From Streptomyces violaceoruber (GTDB lineage: Bacteria > Actinomycetota > Actinomycetes > Streptomycetales > Streptomycetaceae): a stretch of 64,000 nucleotides of DNA. The notes beneath the pieces were generated by a model. That model was given only the letters and a program-made list of their open reading frames with translations. It did no database searches and was not told where the DNA came from. This document shows, one piece after another, positions 7,008 through 15,984 of the stretch. The translations under genes and the position numbers were made by a program. Positions within the stretch are counted from its first letter, which is position 1; each line of letters starts with the position of its first letter. The stretch covers positions 186,001 to 250,000 of the forward strand of contig JODI01000003.1 in NCBI GenBank assembly GCA_000720805.1, in the 5' to 3' direction.

Positions 7008-7177
7008 TGACTGTTCGCCAAGTCCTGGACGAGCTGGGTGGTGTTTCTCGCCGGACGTTCTACCGCTGGCGGGAGCTCGGATACGGGCCGGCCGCGTTCA
7101 AGCTGCCCAACGGCGAGCTCCGGGTGTGACGGAGTGACTTCATCACGTGGCTGCGGCAGTTGGAGGCGGCAGCGTGA
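6983..7177 (+). pseudogene. Excisionase (xis) broken by an internal stop
   Basis: ATG 6983, with GGAAGGAG upstream, begins a small helix-turn-helix protein: MDHRRDELMTVRQVLDELGG then SRRTFYRWRELGYGPAAFK and LPNGELRV. A TGA occurs at 7127-7129, and the frame resumes as RSDFITWLRQLEAAA to the natural stop at 7175-7177, which overlaps the int start (GTGA). In related excisionases the residue at this place is usually Arg, so CGA to TGA is the likely single change. The truncated 48-residue product lacks the C-terminal strand and is probably inactive; read-through cannot be excluded. Confidence 0.75.
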
Positions 7178-8547
7178 AGTCTCTCGACGTGAAGGTGTGG
7201 GCTGTACGCAGGCGCGACACCAAAACGCCCTCGTACGGAGTCCGCTGGTCGGTGGCGGGCAACGTCTTCTCTGACTCCTTCCGTACTAAGGCACTTGCCG
7301 ATCACTACCGCACGAAGCTGATGCGTGCGATGCGCGACGGCGAGGAGTTCGACACGGAGTCGGGCCTTCCCGCCTCGATGGAAGAGAAGAAGTCGCCTGT
7401 CTCGTGGTACGACTTCGCCCTCAGGTACCTTGCGATGAAGTGGCCGCATGCCGCCCCCAACACGCGGGATGGCATCAACGAATCGCTCACCAGCGTGACA
7501 GTGGAGCTCCTCGACGAGCGCGCCGGACGACCGTCGGATGAGGTGATCCGCAAGGCGCTTCGGAACTGGGCTTTCGTGCTCCCGGGGCCCGACCACCGCG
7601 AAGTCCCGGACGACGTGCGGAACGTTCTTCACTGGGTGTCCAAGACATCCCGACCCCTCGCCGACCTTGCCGAGCCCGCCACGGCCCGTGCAGTACTCGA
7701 CTCGCTGAAACTCCGGCTCGGCGGCACCGCCGCAGCAGCTGAAACCGTGCGGCGTAAGCGGCGGACGCTCGTCAACGCTGCAAATTACGCAGTCGACCTG
7801 GGGGAGCTTCGTGAGAACCCCATCACAGCTGTCCGCTGGCAGAAGCCGAAGGTGTCCAACCAGGTCGATCCCCGCGTTGTCGCCAACCCGGAGCAGGCCC
7901 GCAATCTCCTGGCGGCCGTTTCCTACGTGGGCGGATACCGGCGAGCTCGTGGCCGTCGCCTTGTGGGTCTGTTCGCCGCCATGTACTTCGGCGGTCTCCG
8001 GCCGGCTGAGGCGGTGGGGCTCGTTGAGACGGACCTGGTCCTCCCAGAGATGGGATGGGGATCGGCCTTGCTCCACCGAACTCGCCCGTCCGTCGGCAAG
8101 CAGTGGACCGACTCAGGGGAGACCCATGACGACCGCGGGCTGAAAAATCGACCGACTGAGGATGTCCGGCGAGTGCCCGTCCCGCCTCACCTCGTCGCCG
8201 TGCTTCGTGAGCACCTGGCGACCTTCGGCACGGCAGATGATGGGCGGTTGTTCTTCAGCGAGAAGGGGGCTGTCGTCCCGTCCTCGACGTACTACCGTGT
8301 GTGGCAGGAGGCTCGGTTGCTCGCGCTGCCCACGGCCGTAGCGGCTTCGCCTCTCGCGAGTCGGCCGTACGACCTTCGGCACTCCGCCTTGTCGACGTGG
8401 CTCAACGCGGGTGTCGACCCCACTGAGGTCGCCGAGCGTGCCGGCAACAGCGTTGAGGTCCTGCTGACCCGCTACGCCAAGTGTCTCGACGGACGCCAGG
8501 ACGTCGCCAACCGACGTATCGAGGAATTGCTACGCGAATACGAGTGA
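7174..8547 (+). CDS. Site-specific tyrosine recombinase (AICE integrase)
   Basis: A 457-residue integrase. The start GTG 7174 is chosen because GGAGG lies 7 bases upstream and GTGA overlaps the xis stop. It has an N-terminal arm/core-binding region, then a catalytic domain: MYFGGLRPAEAVGL (first Arg box), RPYDLRHSALSTWLNAGV, AERAGNSVEVLLTRYAKC with the nucleophilic Tyr. It would join the element's attP to a tRNA 3' end. It appears complete. It points toward tRNA-Arg(CCG), whose 3' end faces the element, which is the usual AICE arrangement, so that tRNA is the likely target. With xis broken it should not support excision efficiently. Confidence 0.9.
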   Translation: MKSLDVKVWAVRRRDTKTPSYGVRWSVAGNVFSDSFRTKALADHYRTKLMRAMRDGEEFDTESGLPASMEEKKSPVSWYDFALRYLAMKWPHAAPNTRDGINESLTSVTVELLDERAGRPSDEVIRKALRNWAFVLPGPDHREVPDDVRNVLHWVSKTSRPLADLAEPATARAVLDSLKLRLGGTAAAAETVRRKRRTLVNAANYAVDLGELRENPITAVRWQKPKVSNQVDPRVVANPEQARNLLAAVSYVGGYRRARGRRLVGLFAAMYFGGLRPAEAVGLVETDLVLPEMGWGSALLHRTRPSVGKQWTDSGETHDDRGLKNRPTEDVRRVPVPPHLVAVLREHLATFGTADDGRLFFSEKGAVVPSSTYYRVWQEARLLALPTAVAASPLASRPYDLRHSALSTWLNAGVDPTEVAERAGNSVEVLLTRYAKCLDGRQDVANRRIEELLREYE

Positions 8548-8565
8548 CGGCACCTGACCGTGCCC

Positions 8566-8596
8566 GAGGCCCCTTGGCATCCTGTCCAGGGGCCTC
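8566..8596 (+). terminator. Terminator after integrase
   Basis: A perfect 9-bp stem, GAGGCCCCT / AGGGGCCTC, with a 13-nt loop, 19 bases beyond the int stop and followed by GTCGTTTG. It lies between the convergent int gene and the minus-strand hypothetical gene, so it may serve both. Confidence 0.7.
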
Positions 8597-8622
8597 GTCG
8601 TTTGCTCTGTCCGTCCATAAAT

Positions 8623-9279
8623 CTAGGTAGCTGGTCCGCTTGCCTGGGCTCCTTCTGCGGCCAGGAGACTTGCGAGGTTGTCCCGTGCGCTGTCGAGCGC
8701 GGCGAGCATCCGCGCCCGGCTTTGCTCGAAGTAGGGGTCGATCTCGACTCCGAGGTCATGTCGCAGCGCGACCCGCAGCAGATATACGCCGTCGGACAGT
8801 GGGCCGCTGAACCACGTGTTCGCCCGCTGATACGCCCCGTCAAGGTCGGGGCTGCTGGGCAGAAGCTTGACGACCGAGTACCCGATTCCAAGAGACCTGT
8901 TGAGGGCCGAGGCTACTTGCAGGACGTCCTTCGCCAGCGCCATCTGTGCCTGGGAGTACTGGTCCGCCCAGGCTTCCTTGGCAGTTTCAAGGAGTGCCGG
9001 GTCGACGTTTTCACCGCGCTTGGCTGCTTCGACGGCGTCTCGGGCGGCGACCCGGTAAGCGCGAGCGGTGGTGTTCAGACGGGCATAGAGATCCCGCCTG
9101 GCTTGTATCGCTTGCTCGTGGCGCTCCTGCTCCCGCTCACGATCAGCACGCTGGTTTTGCTCCCGGTTGGCGCGCTGGCTGAGCACCGCCCCACCCAAAG
9201 TTCCACCCAGCGTTCCTCCGACGCTGATGAGTGCGACGGCAAGCGTGGTCACATCCACGAGATCCCCCAACTCGTCCAT
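8623..9279 (-). CDS. Hypothetical membrane-anchored protein
   Basis: A 218-residue protein with one N-terminal membrane segment (about residues 10-33, glycine-rich GGTLGGTLGGAVL). A highly charged RADREREQERHEQ-type coiled stretch follows at 38-60, then a helical domain. No known domain recognised. It lies between the integrase and the tRNA-Arg gene, convergent with int, so it may be element cargo or the first chromosomal gene. Bases 9280-9499 hold nothing recognisable. Confidence 0.65.
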   Translation of the reverse strand: MDELGDLVDVTTLAVALISVGGTLGGTLGGAVLSQRANREQNQRADREREQERHEQAIQARRDLYARLNTTARAYRVAARDAVEAAKRGENVDPALLETAKEAWADQYSQAQMALAKDVLQVASALNRSLGIGYSVVKLLPSSPDLDGAYQRANTWFSGPLSDGVYLLRVALRHDLGVEIDPYFEQSRARMLAALDSARDNLASLLAAEGAQASGPAT

Positions 9280-9499
9280 TCCTGCTACCCGCAGGCGGCG
9301 ACTGAGGCGTCGCAGCCATGCTCATACTCCCCACCCGCGACACATGGTCCAAGGCTGGGAGGACACGAATGAGGAGTAGCGCTGCTCGACTCTGAAGAGA
9401 CCTCGTCACCTGCGGGAATGCTCCAAGATCCCGTCCACGCCTCGTCCACGGACCCCGACATACGGTCGCTTCGGGCGGCATCTGGCTGCACATACGCGA

Positions 9500-9539
9500 A
9501 GACCCCGGCTTCAGCGTTTCCGCTGATGACGGGGTCTTT
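9500..9539 (-). terminator. Terminator of tRNA-Arg
   Basis: AAGACCCCG / CGGGGTCTT forms a perfect 9-bp stem with a 22-nt loop, 18 bases past the 3' end of the minus-strand tRNA-Arg. Confidence 0.7.
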
Positions 9540-9556
9540 AGGCACCTAATCCAAGG

Positions 9557-9628
9557 TGCCCCCGGCAGGATTCGAACCTGCGCACACGGCTCCGGAGGCC
9601 GTTGCTCTATCCCCTGAGCTACGGGGGC
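9557..9628 (-). tRNA. tRNA-Arg(CCG)
   Basis: The full cloverleaf is readable on the minus strand: acceptor GCCCCCG/CGGGGGC, D stem GCTC/GAGC, anticodon stem ACGGC/GCCGT with loop CTCCGGA (anticodon CCG), T arm GCAGG-TTCGAAT-CCTGC, discriminator A; 72 nt with no encoded CCA. It decodes CGG. Its 3' end faces the AICE integrase, making it the probable integration site. An inverted repeat GGCACC/GGTGCC flanks its 3' end (9541-9560). Confidence 0.95.
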
Positions 9629-9794
9629 GTGTCGGCGGCGGAGCTGCTTGCTCGCGGCGACGGGTAGAACACTACCAGCTCCTCCGAGGTGATCAGGAAC
9701 GGGTTTCCCGGCGTCACGGGGCCGGTGTCGCCCGCACGGGGTGGAAGTGGCTAAAACCCGGACGCGGTGGCCGGTCCCGACCTACTCTCGAGTT

Positions 9795-10271
9795 GTGCCA
9801 GGCGCCTTTGGCCGGGTGCTTGTTGTGGACGACAACAAGGTCATCCGGCAGCTGATCAGGGTCAATCTCGAACTTGAGGGTTTCGAGGTGGTGACCGCGG
9901 CCGATGGTGCCGAGTGTCTGGATGTCGTTCATCAGGTGCGGCCCGATGCGATCACCCTCGATGTCGTGATGCCTCGACTGGACGGCCTGCGGACCGCCGC
10001 ACGGCTGCGTTCCGATCCGCGGACCCGTGATCTTCCCCTGGCCATCGTCAGCGCCTGTACGCAGTACGAGGTCGACAGCGGCCTCGATGTCGGCGTCGAC
10101 GCCTTCCTCGCCAAGCCGTTCGAGCCTGCTGAACTCGTGCGTGTCGTACGGCAGTTGGTCGAGGGGGGCAGGGTTGCGAGGGCAGGGGAGGAAGGCGCCG
10201 AGGGGGCTGCGTTCGACGACATCCTCGGTGGCACCGGAGAGGCCGAGCGGGCCGCGCAAGCCGGAGGCTGA
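9795..10271 (+). CDS. Orphan response regulator, receiver domain only
   Basis: A 158-residue protein from GTG 9795 (VPGAFGRVLVVDDNKVIRQL). The receiver domain occupies about residues 6-122: acidic pair DD, phospho-acceptor Asp in ITLDVVMPRLDG, and Lys in FLAKPF. No output domain follows, only about 35 Ala/Gly/Glu-rich residues. A phosphorelay or protein-protein role is likely rather than direct DNA binding. No kinase is adjacent. It sits at the start of the conserved core after the tRNA. The 189 bases after it contain only short GGTCGGCGGC-type repeats. Confidence 0.85.
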   Translation: MPGAFGRVLVVDDNKVIRQLIRVNLELEGFEVVTAADGAECLDVVHQVRPDAITLDVVMPRLDGLRTAARLRSDPRTRDLPLAIVSACTQYEVDSGLDVGVDAFLAKPFEPAELVRVVRQLVEGGRVARAGEEGAEGAAFDDILGGTGEAERAAQAGG

Positions 10272-10460
10272 CCGGACCAAAAGGGTCGGCGGCGGATCGA
10301 GACGAGTCGGCGGCTGATCGGCCCCGGCGAGTGGCCGGCTGGTCGAGACGGGTCGGCGGCTCACCGGCGGAGGGTGCTGACCCCACACCCTCGTCCACAT
10401 GCCGGACCTCCGCTCAAATCCGCTCGCCTACCCACCCCCCTCCTCCCCTACGCTTGTCCC

Positions 10461-11669
10461 GTGACCCCCGTCGAGCTCTCCCGTACCGTGCTGCGCGCGG
10501 TGCGTCGTGCCGTTGACGCCGGGGAGCTGAGCGTGACCGTTCCGGAGCGGGTCGTGGTCACACCCCCCGGGCCCGGGGGGTGCGGGGACTACGCCACCAA
10601 CATCGCCCTGCAACTCGCGCGGCCGGCCGAGCGGACACCCCGGTACGTCGCCGAGGTGCTCCAGGGGCATCTGCTCGGCGCCGACGGGGTCGACGACGTG
10701 GCCATCACGGGACCCGGGTTTCTGAACATCAGCCTCGGCGGCATCGGCTGCGCCGCACTCGTCGAGGAGATCCTGAGCAAGGGGCAGGCATACGGCCACA
10801 CCGGCGCGCCCAGCGGACAGGACCGGCGGATCCGGGAGCCTGAGCACGCTCGGCCGGCCGTCCTTCGACTGCGCGCCGCCCACGAAGTCCGCGCCGTCGT
10901 GGTCGCGGATGCCGTCGCCCGCCTTCTCCGTTCGCAGGGCACCCTCGTGCGCGTCACCTGCGAGGGCCGCCCCGAGCCGGGATGGCAGAGCGTCCTCGGC
11001 GTGCGTGTGGACGCGGATGCGGATGCGGATGCGGACGTGGATGCCGCTGATGGGAATGCCTTCGCGTCCGGCGGTCCTGACGAAGCAGCCCCGGTCGAGG
11101 TTGACGAAGCAGCCCCGGTCGAGGTCGACGTACGGCCGGTTCCCGCCCCCGCCGATCCGCTCCCGCTCGGACGTGACGCCGGTCGGTGGGCTCTCCTTCA
11201 TCCGGCCACCCATGACCGGCCCCGGATCCGCGACGAGCACCTCGTGCAGCGTGAGGGCAATCCCCTCTTCCGCGTCCGCTACGCCCACGCCCGCACCCGG
11301 GCCCTCGGCCGCAACGCCGCCGACCTCGGGTTCCACGCCGAACCCGGCGATGTACACCCGGGACACTGTGGCCACCCGAGTCACGCGGGTCCGACCACCG
11401 AAGCGCCCCCCACCTCCCTCCTCATCCCCCTCGCCGACCACCCCCGCATCCTCACCGCGGCCGCCGCCCACCGCGCCCCCGACCGTCTCGCCCGGCACCT
11501 CGTCACCGTCGCCGATGCCGTTCTGCCCTTTCTCGGTACCGTCCTTCCGCGCGGCGAGGAGAAACCCTCGGCCGCCCACCGTGCCCGGCTCGCTCTTGCC
11601 GAAGCCGCCGGGGCGGTGCTGGCCGGCGGCCTGGCCCTGCTCGGCATCGACGCACCCGACCACCTGTGA
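10461..11669 (+). CDS. nrtL: ArgS-related anticodon-binding protein NrtL
   Basis: 402 residues from GTG 10461. The N-terminal part resembles the ArgS additional domain (DYATNIALQLARPAERTPR, ITGPGFLNISLGG), and the C-terminal half has the DALR anticodon-binding fold (NPLFRVRYAHARTRALGRNA). The HIGH/KMSKS catalytic core of arginyl-tRNA synthetase is absent, so it cannot charge tRNA; its role is unknown. The middle holds two in-frame low-complexity tracts: a DADADADADVDA run (11011-11036) and a perfect 24-bp duplication encoding DEAAPVEV twice (11079-11126). It precedes lysA by 36 bases and is probably co-transcribed with it. Confidence 0.85.
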   Translation: MTPVELSRTVLRAVRRAVDAGELSVTVPERVVVTPPGPGGCGDYATNIALQLARPAERTPRYVAEVLQGHLLGADGVDDVAITGPGFLNISLGGIGCAALVEEILSKGQAYGHTGAPSGQDRRIREPEHARPAVLRLRAAHEVRAVVVADAVARLLRSQGTLVRVTCEGRPEPGWQSVLGVRVDADADADADVDAADGNAFASGGPDEAAPVEVDEAAPVEVDVRPVPAPADPLPLGRDAGRWALLHPATHDRPRIRDEHLVQREGNPLFRVRYAHARTRALGRNAADLGFHAEPGDVHPGHCGHPSHAGPTTEAPPTSLLIPLADHPRILTAAAAHRAPDRLARHLVTVADAVLPFLGTVLPRGEEKPSAAHRARLALAEAAGAVLAGGLALLGIDAPDHL

Positions 11670-11705
11670 CGTCAGCGCACAGAAAGCCGAAGAAGAGACC
11701 AAGAC

Positions 11706-13097
11706 ATGAGCCGTTCCGCACACCCAGCCGGGCCCCGTCACGCCGATGTGCTCCCCGAGGGGCACTACTCCGCCCCACCCGCGGACCTGAACACCCTCGA
11801 CCCGAAGGTCTGGGCGCAGACCGTCGGCCGTGACGCCGACGGCGTCGTCACCGTCGGCGGTATCGATGTGAAGACGCTCGCCGAGGAGTACGGCACCCCC
11901 GCCTACGTCGTCGACGAGGCCGACTTCAGGCAGCGGGCCCGTGCCTGGCGCAGCGCCTTCGGGGCCGACGCCGACGTCTTCTACGCCGGCAAGGCGTTCC
12001 TGTCCCGGGCCGTCGTGCGGTGGCTGCACGAGGAAGGGCTCAACCTCGATGTGTGTTCCGGCGGTGAGCTCGCCACCGCGCTGACCGCGGGCATGCCCGC
12101 CGACCGCATCGCCTTCCACGGCAACAACAAGTCGGCGCAGGAGATCACGCGGGCCATCGAGTCGGGGGTCGGGCGGATCGTGCTCGACTCCTTCCAGGAG
12201 ATCGTCCGCGTCGCCCACATCGCCCAGTCCCTCGGCAAGCGGCAGCGCGTGCAGATCCGTATCACCGTGGGCGTGGAAGCGCATACGCACGAGTTCATCG
12301 CCACCGCCCACGAGGACCAGAAGTTCGGCATTCCGCTTGCCGGCGGGCAGGCCGCGGAGGCCGTACGGCGGGCTCTGCAGCTCGACGGGCTCGAGCTGAT
12401 CGGGATCCACTCCCACATCGGGTCGCAGATCTTCGACATGTCCGGGTTCGAGGTCGCCGCGCATCGCGTGGTCGGGCTGCTGAAGGACATCCGGGACGAG
12501 CACGGCGTCGAACTGCCCGAAATCGACCTCGGGGGCGGTCTCGGCATCGCGTACACGAGTGACGACGATCCGCGTGAGCCCCATGAGATCGCCAAGGCGC
12601 TCACGGAGATCGTCACGCGCGAGTGTGAGGCCGCCAGGCTCCGCACTCCCCGCATCTCCGTCGAACCCGGCCGCGCCATCGTCGGGCCGACCGCCTTCAC
12701 GCTGTACGAGGTCGGCACCATCAAGCCCCTCGACGGACTGCGCACGTACGTCTCCGTCGACGGTGGCATGTCCGACAACATCCGTACGGCGCTGTACGAC
12801 GCCGAGTACAGCGTCGCCCTCGTCTCCCGTAGCTCCGACGCCGCGCCGATGCTCGCCCGGGTCGTGGGCAAGCACTGTGAGAGCGGGGACATCGTGGTGA
12901 AGGACGCGTTCCTGCCGGCCGACCTGGCACCGGGTGACCTCATCGCCGTGCCGGCCACGGGCGCGTACTGCCGGTCGATGGCCAGCAACTACAACCACGT
13001 GCTGCGGCCGCCCGTTGTCGCGGTCAGCGAGGGGCAGGCGCGCGTCATCGTCCGCCGCGAGACGGAGGAGGACCTGCTGCGCCTCGACGTCGGGTGA
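11706..13097 (+). CDS. lysA: Diaminopimelate decarboxylase
   Basis: 463 residues, usual length for actinobacterial LysA. It decarboxylates meso-diaminopimelate to L-lysine, the last lysine step, using PLP. Visible motifs: [15 protein letters not shown] with the PLP lysine (about residue 95), HSHIGSQI, the glycine loop [19 protein letters not shown], and the C-terminal [27 protein letters not shown]. It is an alanine-racemase-fold type III PLP enzyme. It lies just after nrtL and before hom, linking lysine and threonine branches of the aspartate family. Confidence 0.96.
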   Translation: MSRSAHPAGPRHADVLPEGHYSAPPADLNTLDPKVWAQTVGRDADGVVTVGGIDVKTLAEEYGTPAYVVDEADFRQRARAWRSAFGADADVFYAGKAFLSRAVVRWLHEEGLNLDVCSGGELATALTAGMPADRIAFHGNNKSAQEITRAIESGVGRIVLDSFQEIVRVAHIAQSLGKRQRVQIRITVGVEAHTHEFIATAHEDQKFGIPLAGGQAAEAVRRALQLDGLELIGIHSHIGSQIFDMSGFEVAAHRVVGLLKDIRDEHGVELPEIDLGGGLGIAYTSDDDPREPHEIAKALTEIVTRECEAARLRTPRISVEPGRAIVGPTAFTLYEVGTIKPLDGLRTYVSVDGGMSDNIRTALYDAEYSVALVSRSSDAAPMLARVVGKHCESGDIVVKDAFLPADLAPGDLIAVPATGAYCRSMASNYNHVLRPPVVAVSEGQARVIVRRETEEDLLRLDVG

Positions 13098-13231
13098 GTC
13101 ACCCCGGGAACGCACGGGAACGGACGGGAACGGACGGGAAAGCCCGGGAAAGCACGGGTGAGCCCGGAAAACAGGGGACGGAAGATCTCCTGTCCCCGGC
13201 CCCCGTACAAATGAAATAGATGTCTCACGAT
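13098..13231 (+). repeat. Short decamer repeats and hairpin between lysA and hom
   Basis: After the lysA stop are several ACGGGAACGG-like decamer repeats (about 13108-13160). A hairpin follows, GGGGACGGA / TCCTGTCCCC (13174-13197), that may terminate lysA transcription. No U-run follows. Confidence 0.45.
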
Positions 13232-13260
13232 CCGGACATGGGATAGAAAGTCCCGTCCGG
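13232..13260 (+). promoter_or_regulatory. Stem-loop in the hom leader
   Basis: CCGGAC-AT-GGGA / TCCC-GTCCGG encloses a 7-nt loop TAGAAAG, 48 bases before the hom start. It could be an attenuator or RNA-stability structure for the hom-thrC genes; no leader peptide rich in Thr or Ile codons is evident. Confidence 0.4.
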
Positions 13261-13307
13261 TGAGTGAGACTGGACCAACCGTAGACGGTATGAGGAAACG
13301 AGGTCGG

Positions 13308-14600
13308 ATGATGCGTACGCGTCCGCTGAAGGTGGCGCTGCTGGGCTGTGGAGTGGTCGGCTCAGAGGTGGCGCGCATCATGACGACGCACGCCGCCGAC
13401 CTCGCCGCCCGCATCGGCGCCCCCGTGGAGCTCGCGGGCGTGGCCGTACGGCGGCCGGGCAAGGTCCGTGACGGCATCGACCCGGGCCTGGTCACCACCG
13501 ACGCCACCGCCCTTGTCAAACGCGGCGACATCGACGTGGTCGTCGAGGTCATCGGGGGCATCGAGCCCGCCCGTACGCTCATCACCACCGCCTTCGAGCA
13601 CGGCGCCTCCGTCGTCTCCGCCAACAAGGCCCTGCTCGCCCAGGACGGCGCCGACCTGCACGCGGCGGCGGAAGCCAACAACAAGGACCTCTACTACGAG
13701 GCCGCCGTCGCCGGCGCCATCCCGCTGATCCGGCCGCTGCGCGAGTCCCTCGCCGGCGACAAGGTCAACCGGGTGCTCGGGATCGTCAACGGCACCACCA
13801 ACTTCATCCTCGACAAGATGGACAGCACGGGGGCCGGTTATCAGGAGGCCCTCGACGAGGCCACCGCCCTCGGGTACGCCGAGGCCGACCCGACCGCCGA
13901 CGTCGAGGGCTTCGACGCCGCCGCCAAGGCCGCCATCCTCGCGGGGATCGCCTTCCACACGCGGGTACGCCTCGACGACGTCTACCGCGAGGGCATGACC
14001 GAGGTGACGGCGGCCGACTTCGCCTCCGCCAGGGAGATGGGCTGCACCATCAAGCTGCTCGCCATCTGCGAGCGGGCCGCCGACGGTGCCTCCGTCACCG
14101 CGCGCGTGCACCCCGCGATGATTCCGCTGACCCACCCGCTGGCCTCCGTGCGCGGCGCGTACAACGCGGTGTTCGTCGAGTCCGACGCCTCCGGGCAGCT
14201 CATGTTCTACGGCCCCGGCGCCGGCGGCGCCCCCACCGCCTCCGCCGTCCTCGGCGACCTGGTCGCGGTCTGCCGCAACCGGCTCAACGGCGCCACCGGA
14301 CCCGGCGAGTCCTCGTACGCGGCGCTGCCCGTGTCGGGCATGGGCGAGGTCGTCACGCGGTACCACATCAGCCTCGACGTCGCCGACAAACCGGGTGTTC
14401 TCGCCCAGGTTGCCACCGTGTTCGCCGAACACGGGGTGTCCATCGATACGGTTCGGCAGCAGGGGAAGGACGGCGAGGCCTCCCTCGTCGTCGTCACGCA
14501 CCGAGCGTCCGACGCCGCCCTCGGCGGCACCGTCGAGGCGTTGCGCAAGCTCGACACCGTGCGTGGTGTCGCCAGCATCATGCGGGTTGAAGGGGAGTAA
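13308..14600 (+). CDS. hom: Homoserine dehydrogenase
   Basis: 430 residues from ATG 13308, preceded by GAGG; the frame is open further upstream without a better start. It reduces aspartate semialdehyde to homoserine with NAD(P)H. The Rossmann motif LLGCGVVGSEVARIM is at about residues 11-25; catalytic core motifs are VNGTTNFILDKM, AEADPTADVEGFDAAAK and the lysine region. A C-terminal ACT domain (YHISLDVADKPGVLAQVATV, about 352 onward) suggests threonine feedback inhibition. Six bases separate it from thrC, so they form an operon. Confidence 0.96.
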   Translation: MMRTRPLKVALLGCGVVGSEVARIMTTHAADLAARIGAPVELAGVAVRRPGKVRDGIDPGLVTTDATALVKRGDIDVVVEVIGGIEPARTLITTAFEHGASVVSANKALLAQDGADLHAAAEANNKDLYYEAAVAGAIPLIRPLRESLAGDKVNRVLGIVNGTTNFILDKMDSTGAGYQEALDEATALGYAEADPTADVEGFDAAAKAAILAGIAFHTRVRLDDVYREGMTEVTAADFASAREMGCTIKLLAICERAADGASVTARVHPAMIPLTHPLASVRGAYNAVFVESDASGQLMFYGPGAGGAPTASAVLGDLVAVCRNRLNGATGPGESSYAALPVSGMGEVVTRYHISLDVADKPGVLAQVATVFAEHGVSIDTVRQQGKDGEASLVVVTHRASDAALGGTVEALRKLDTVRGVASIMRVEGE

Positions 14601-14606
14601 CGAGCA

Positions 14607-15665
14607 ATGACCCACCAGTGGCGCGGAATCATCGAGGAGTACCGGGACCGGCTTCCGGTGTCCGACACCACGCCGGTCGTGACGCTCCGTGAGGGCGGCA
14701 CGCCCCTCGTACCCGCGCAGGTGCTCTCCGAGCGCACCGGTTGCGAGGTCCACCTCAAGGTGGAGGGCGCCAACCCCACCGGCTCCTTCAAGGACCGCGG
14801 TATGACCATGGCCATCACGCGGGCCAAGGAGGAGGGCGCGAAGGCGGTCATCTGCGCCTCCACCGGCAACACGTCCGCCTCCGCCGCCGCGTACGCCGTG
14901 CGCGCGGGAATGGTTTCGGCCGTTCTCGTCCCGCGGGGAAAGATCGCGCTCGGCAAGATGGGCCAGGCCCTCGTGCACGGCGCGAAGATCCTCCAGGTCG
15001 ACGGCAACTTCGACGACTGCCTCACTCTCGCCCGCGCCCTGAGCGACAACTACCCCGTGTCGCTGGTCAATTCGGTCAACCCGGTACGTATCGAGGGCCA
15101 GAAGACCGCCGCGTTCGAGATCGTCGACATGCTCGGCGACGCCCCCGACATCCACGTCCTCCCGGTCGGCAACGCGGGCAACATCACCGCGTACTGGAAG
15201 GGGTACAAGGAGTACGCCGCCGACGGCGTGGCCGGAAAGACCCCCCGCATGTGGGGCTTCCAGGCGTCCGGCAGCGCCCCGATCGTGCGCGGCGAGATCG
15301 TCAAGGACCCGTCGACCATCGCCACCGCGATCCGCATCGGCAACCCCGCGTCCTGGCAGTACGCGCTGGCCGCGCGGGACGAGTCGGGCGGCTTCATCGA
15401 CGAGGTGACGGACCGTGAGATCCTGCGCGCCTACCGGCTGTTGGCCGCTCAGGAGGGCGTGTTCGTCGAGCCGGCGTCCGCCGCGTCCGTCGCCGGACTG
15501 CTGAAGGCGGCCGAGCAGGGCAAGGTCGACCCCGGGCAGCGGATCGTGTGCACGGTCACCGGCAACGGCCTCAAGGACCCCGACTGGGCCGTGGCCGGCG
15601 CCCCGCAGCCGGTGACCGTCCCGGTCGACGCGGCGACGGCGGCCGAGCGGCTGGGCCTCGCCTGA
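14607..15665 (+). CDS. thrC: Threonine synthase
   Basis: 352 residues, the short bacterial form. It converts O-phosphohomoserine to L-threonine with PLP. The PLP lysine lies in [11 protein letters not shown] (about residues 54-64); the phosphate-binding loop is [14 protein letters not shown], and the C-terminal [12 protein letters not shown] motif is present. It follows hom by 6 bases with GGGGAG upstream. The product feeds protein synthesis and isoleucine synthesis. Confidence 0.96.
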   Translation: MTHQWRGIIEEYRDRLPVSDTTPVVTLREGGTPLVPAQVLSERTGCEVHLKVEGANPTGSFKDRGMTMAITRAKEEGAKAVICASTGNTSASAAAYAVRAGMVSAVLVPRGKIALGKMGQALVHGAKILQVDGNFDDCLTLARALSDNYPVSLVNSVNPVRIEGQKTAAFEIVDMLGDAPDIHVLPVGNAGNITAYWKGYKEYAADGVAGKTPRMWGFQASGSAPIVRGEIVKDPSTIATAIRIGNPASWQYALAARDESGGFIDEVTDREILRAYRLLAAQEGVFVEPASAASVAGLLKAAEQGKVDPGQRIVCTVTGNGLKDPDWAVAGAPQPVTVPVDAATAAERLGLA

Positions 15666-15984
15666 GCCGTGCGACGACCTTCAGGAACGGGTAAGCACTA
15701 AGGGAAAGCCCGAGAAGGGGTGCACAAGGGGCTTACGACACGCATCGTGCGCCTCCTGTGCGCCCTATGTCGCCACAGAACCTTCCTTCGATAGGCTGTA
15801 CTGAACCCGCCCGCCGCATATGCCTTCGCATCCGGCCGGGTGCCGCGCCGTCTCCACGGCCCGGAAGCGGTCCCACGGTCCTCAGAAGCCCTCGGAGGCC
15901 CCCGGGGTCACAGGGATCCCAGGGTCCTCAGATATGTATCGAATGTCTTCGACAGTCACGCAGCTCAAGGAGAGTCATCGAGCG
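15666..15984. other. Gap between thrC and thrB
   Basis: No gene is supported in these 319 bases. The frame of thrB is open through much of it, but without a convincing earlier start. A TAGGCT sequence near 15793 could be a -10 element of a thrB promoter, which would explain the gap in an otherwise tight operon; there is no clear -35. No terminator hairpin is obvious. Confidence 0.4.

Larger units (their letters stand above)
1601..8600 (+). mobile_element. Decayed AICE (integrative conjugative element) remnant
   Basis: The set HATPase, Nudix (Pif-like), HutC-type GntR, SCO3933-like, FtsK-like Tra, RepSA-like, Xis and tyrosine Int, with the last genes overlapping head-to-tail, is the standard backbone of actinomycete integrative conjugative elements such as pSAM2 and SLP1. 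Here tra and rep are reduced to one fused frame and xis has an internal stop, so replication, transfer and excision should all be lost. Right boundary: just beyond the int terminator, or as far as the tRNA-Arg at 9557. Left boundary: not resolved; I found no copy of the tRNA-Arg 3' end to pair with it. Limits given are approximate. Confidence 0.7.

Noticed and set aside
8550..8700. Copy of the tRNA-Ser 3' half next to the integrase
   Set aside because: No match to the anticodon-loop-to-acceptor sequence is present, so this integrase is not the one that made the tRNA-Ser scar.
10428..13115. Long antisense open frame (895 codons) over nrtL-lysA
   Set aside because: High-GC third positions in the real plus-strand genes leave the opposite frame free of stops; it has no ribosome site and no domain, and lysA is certain.
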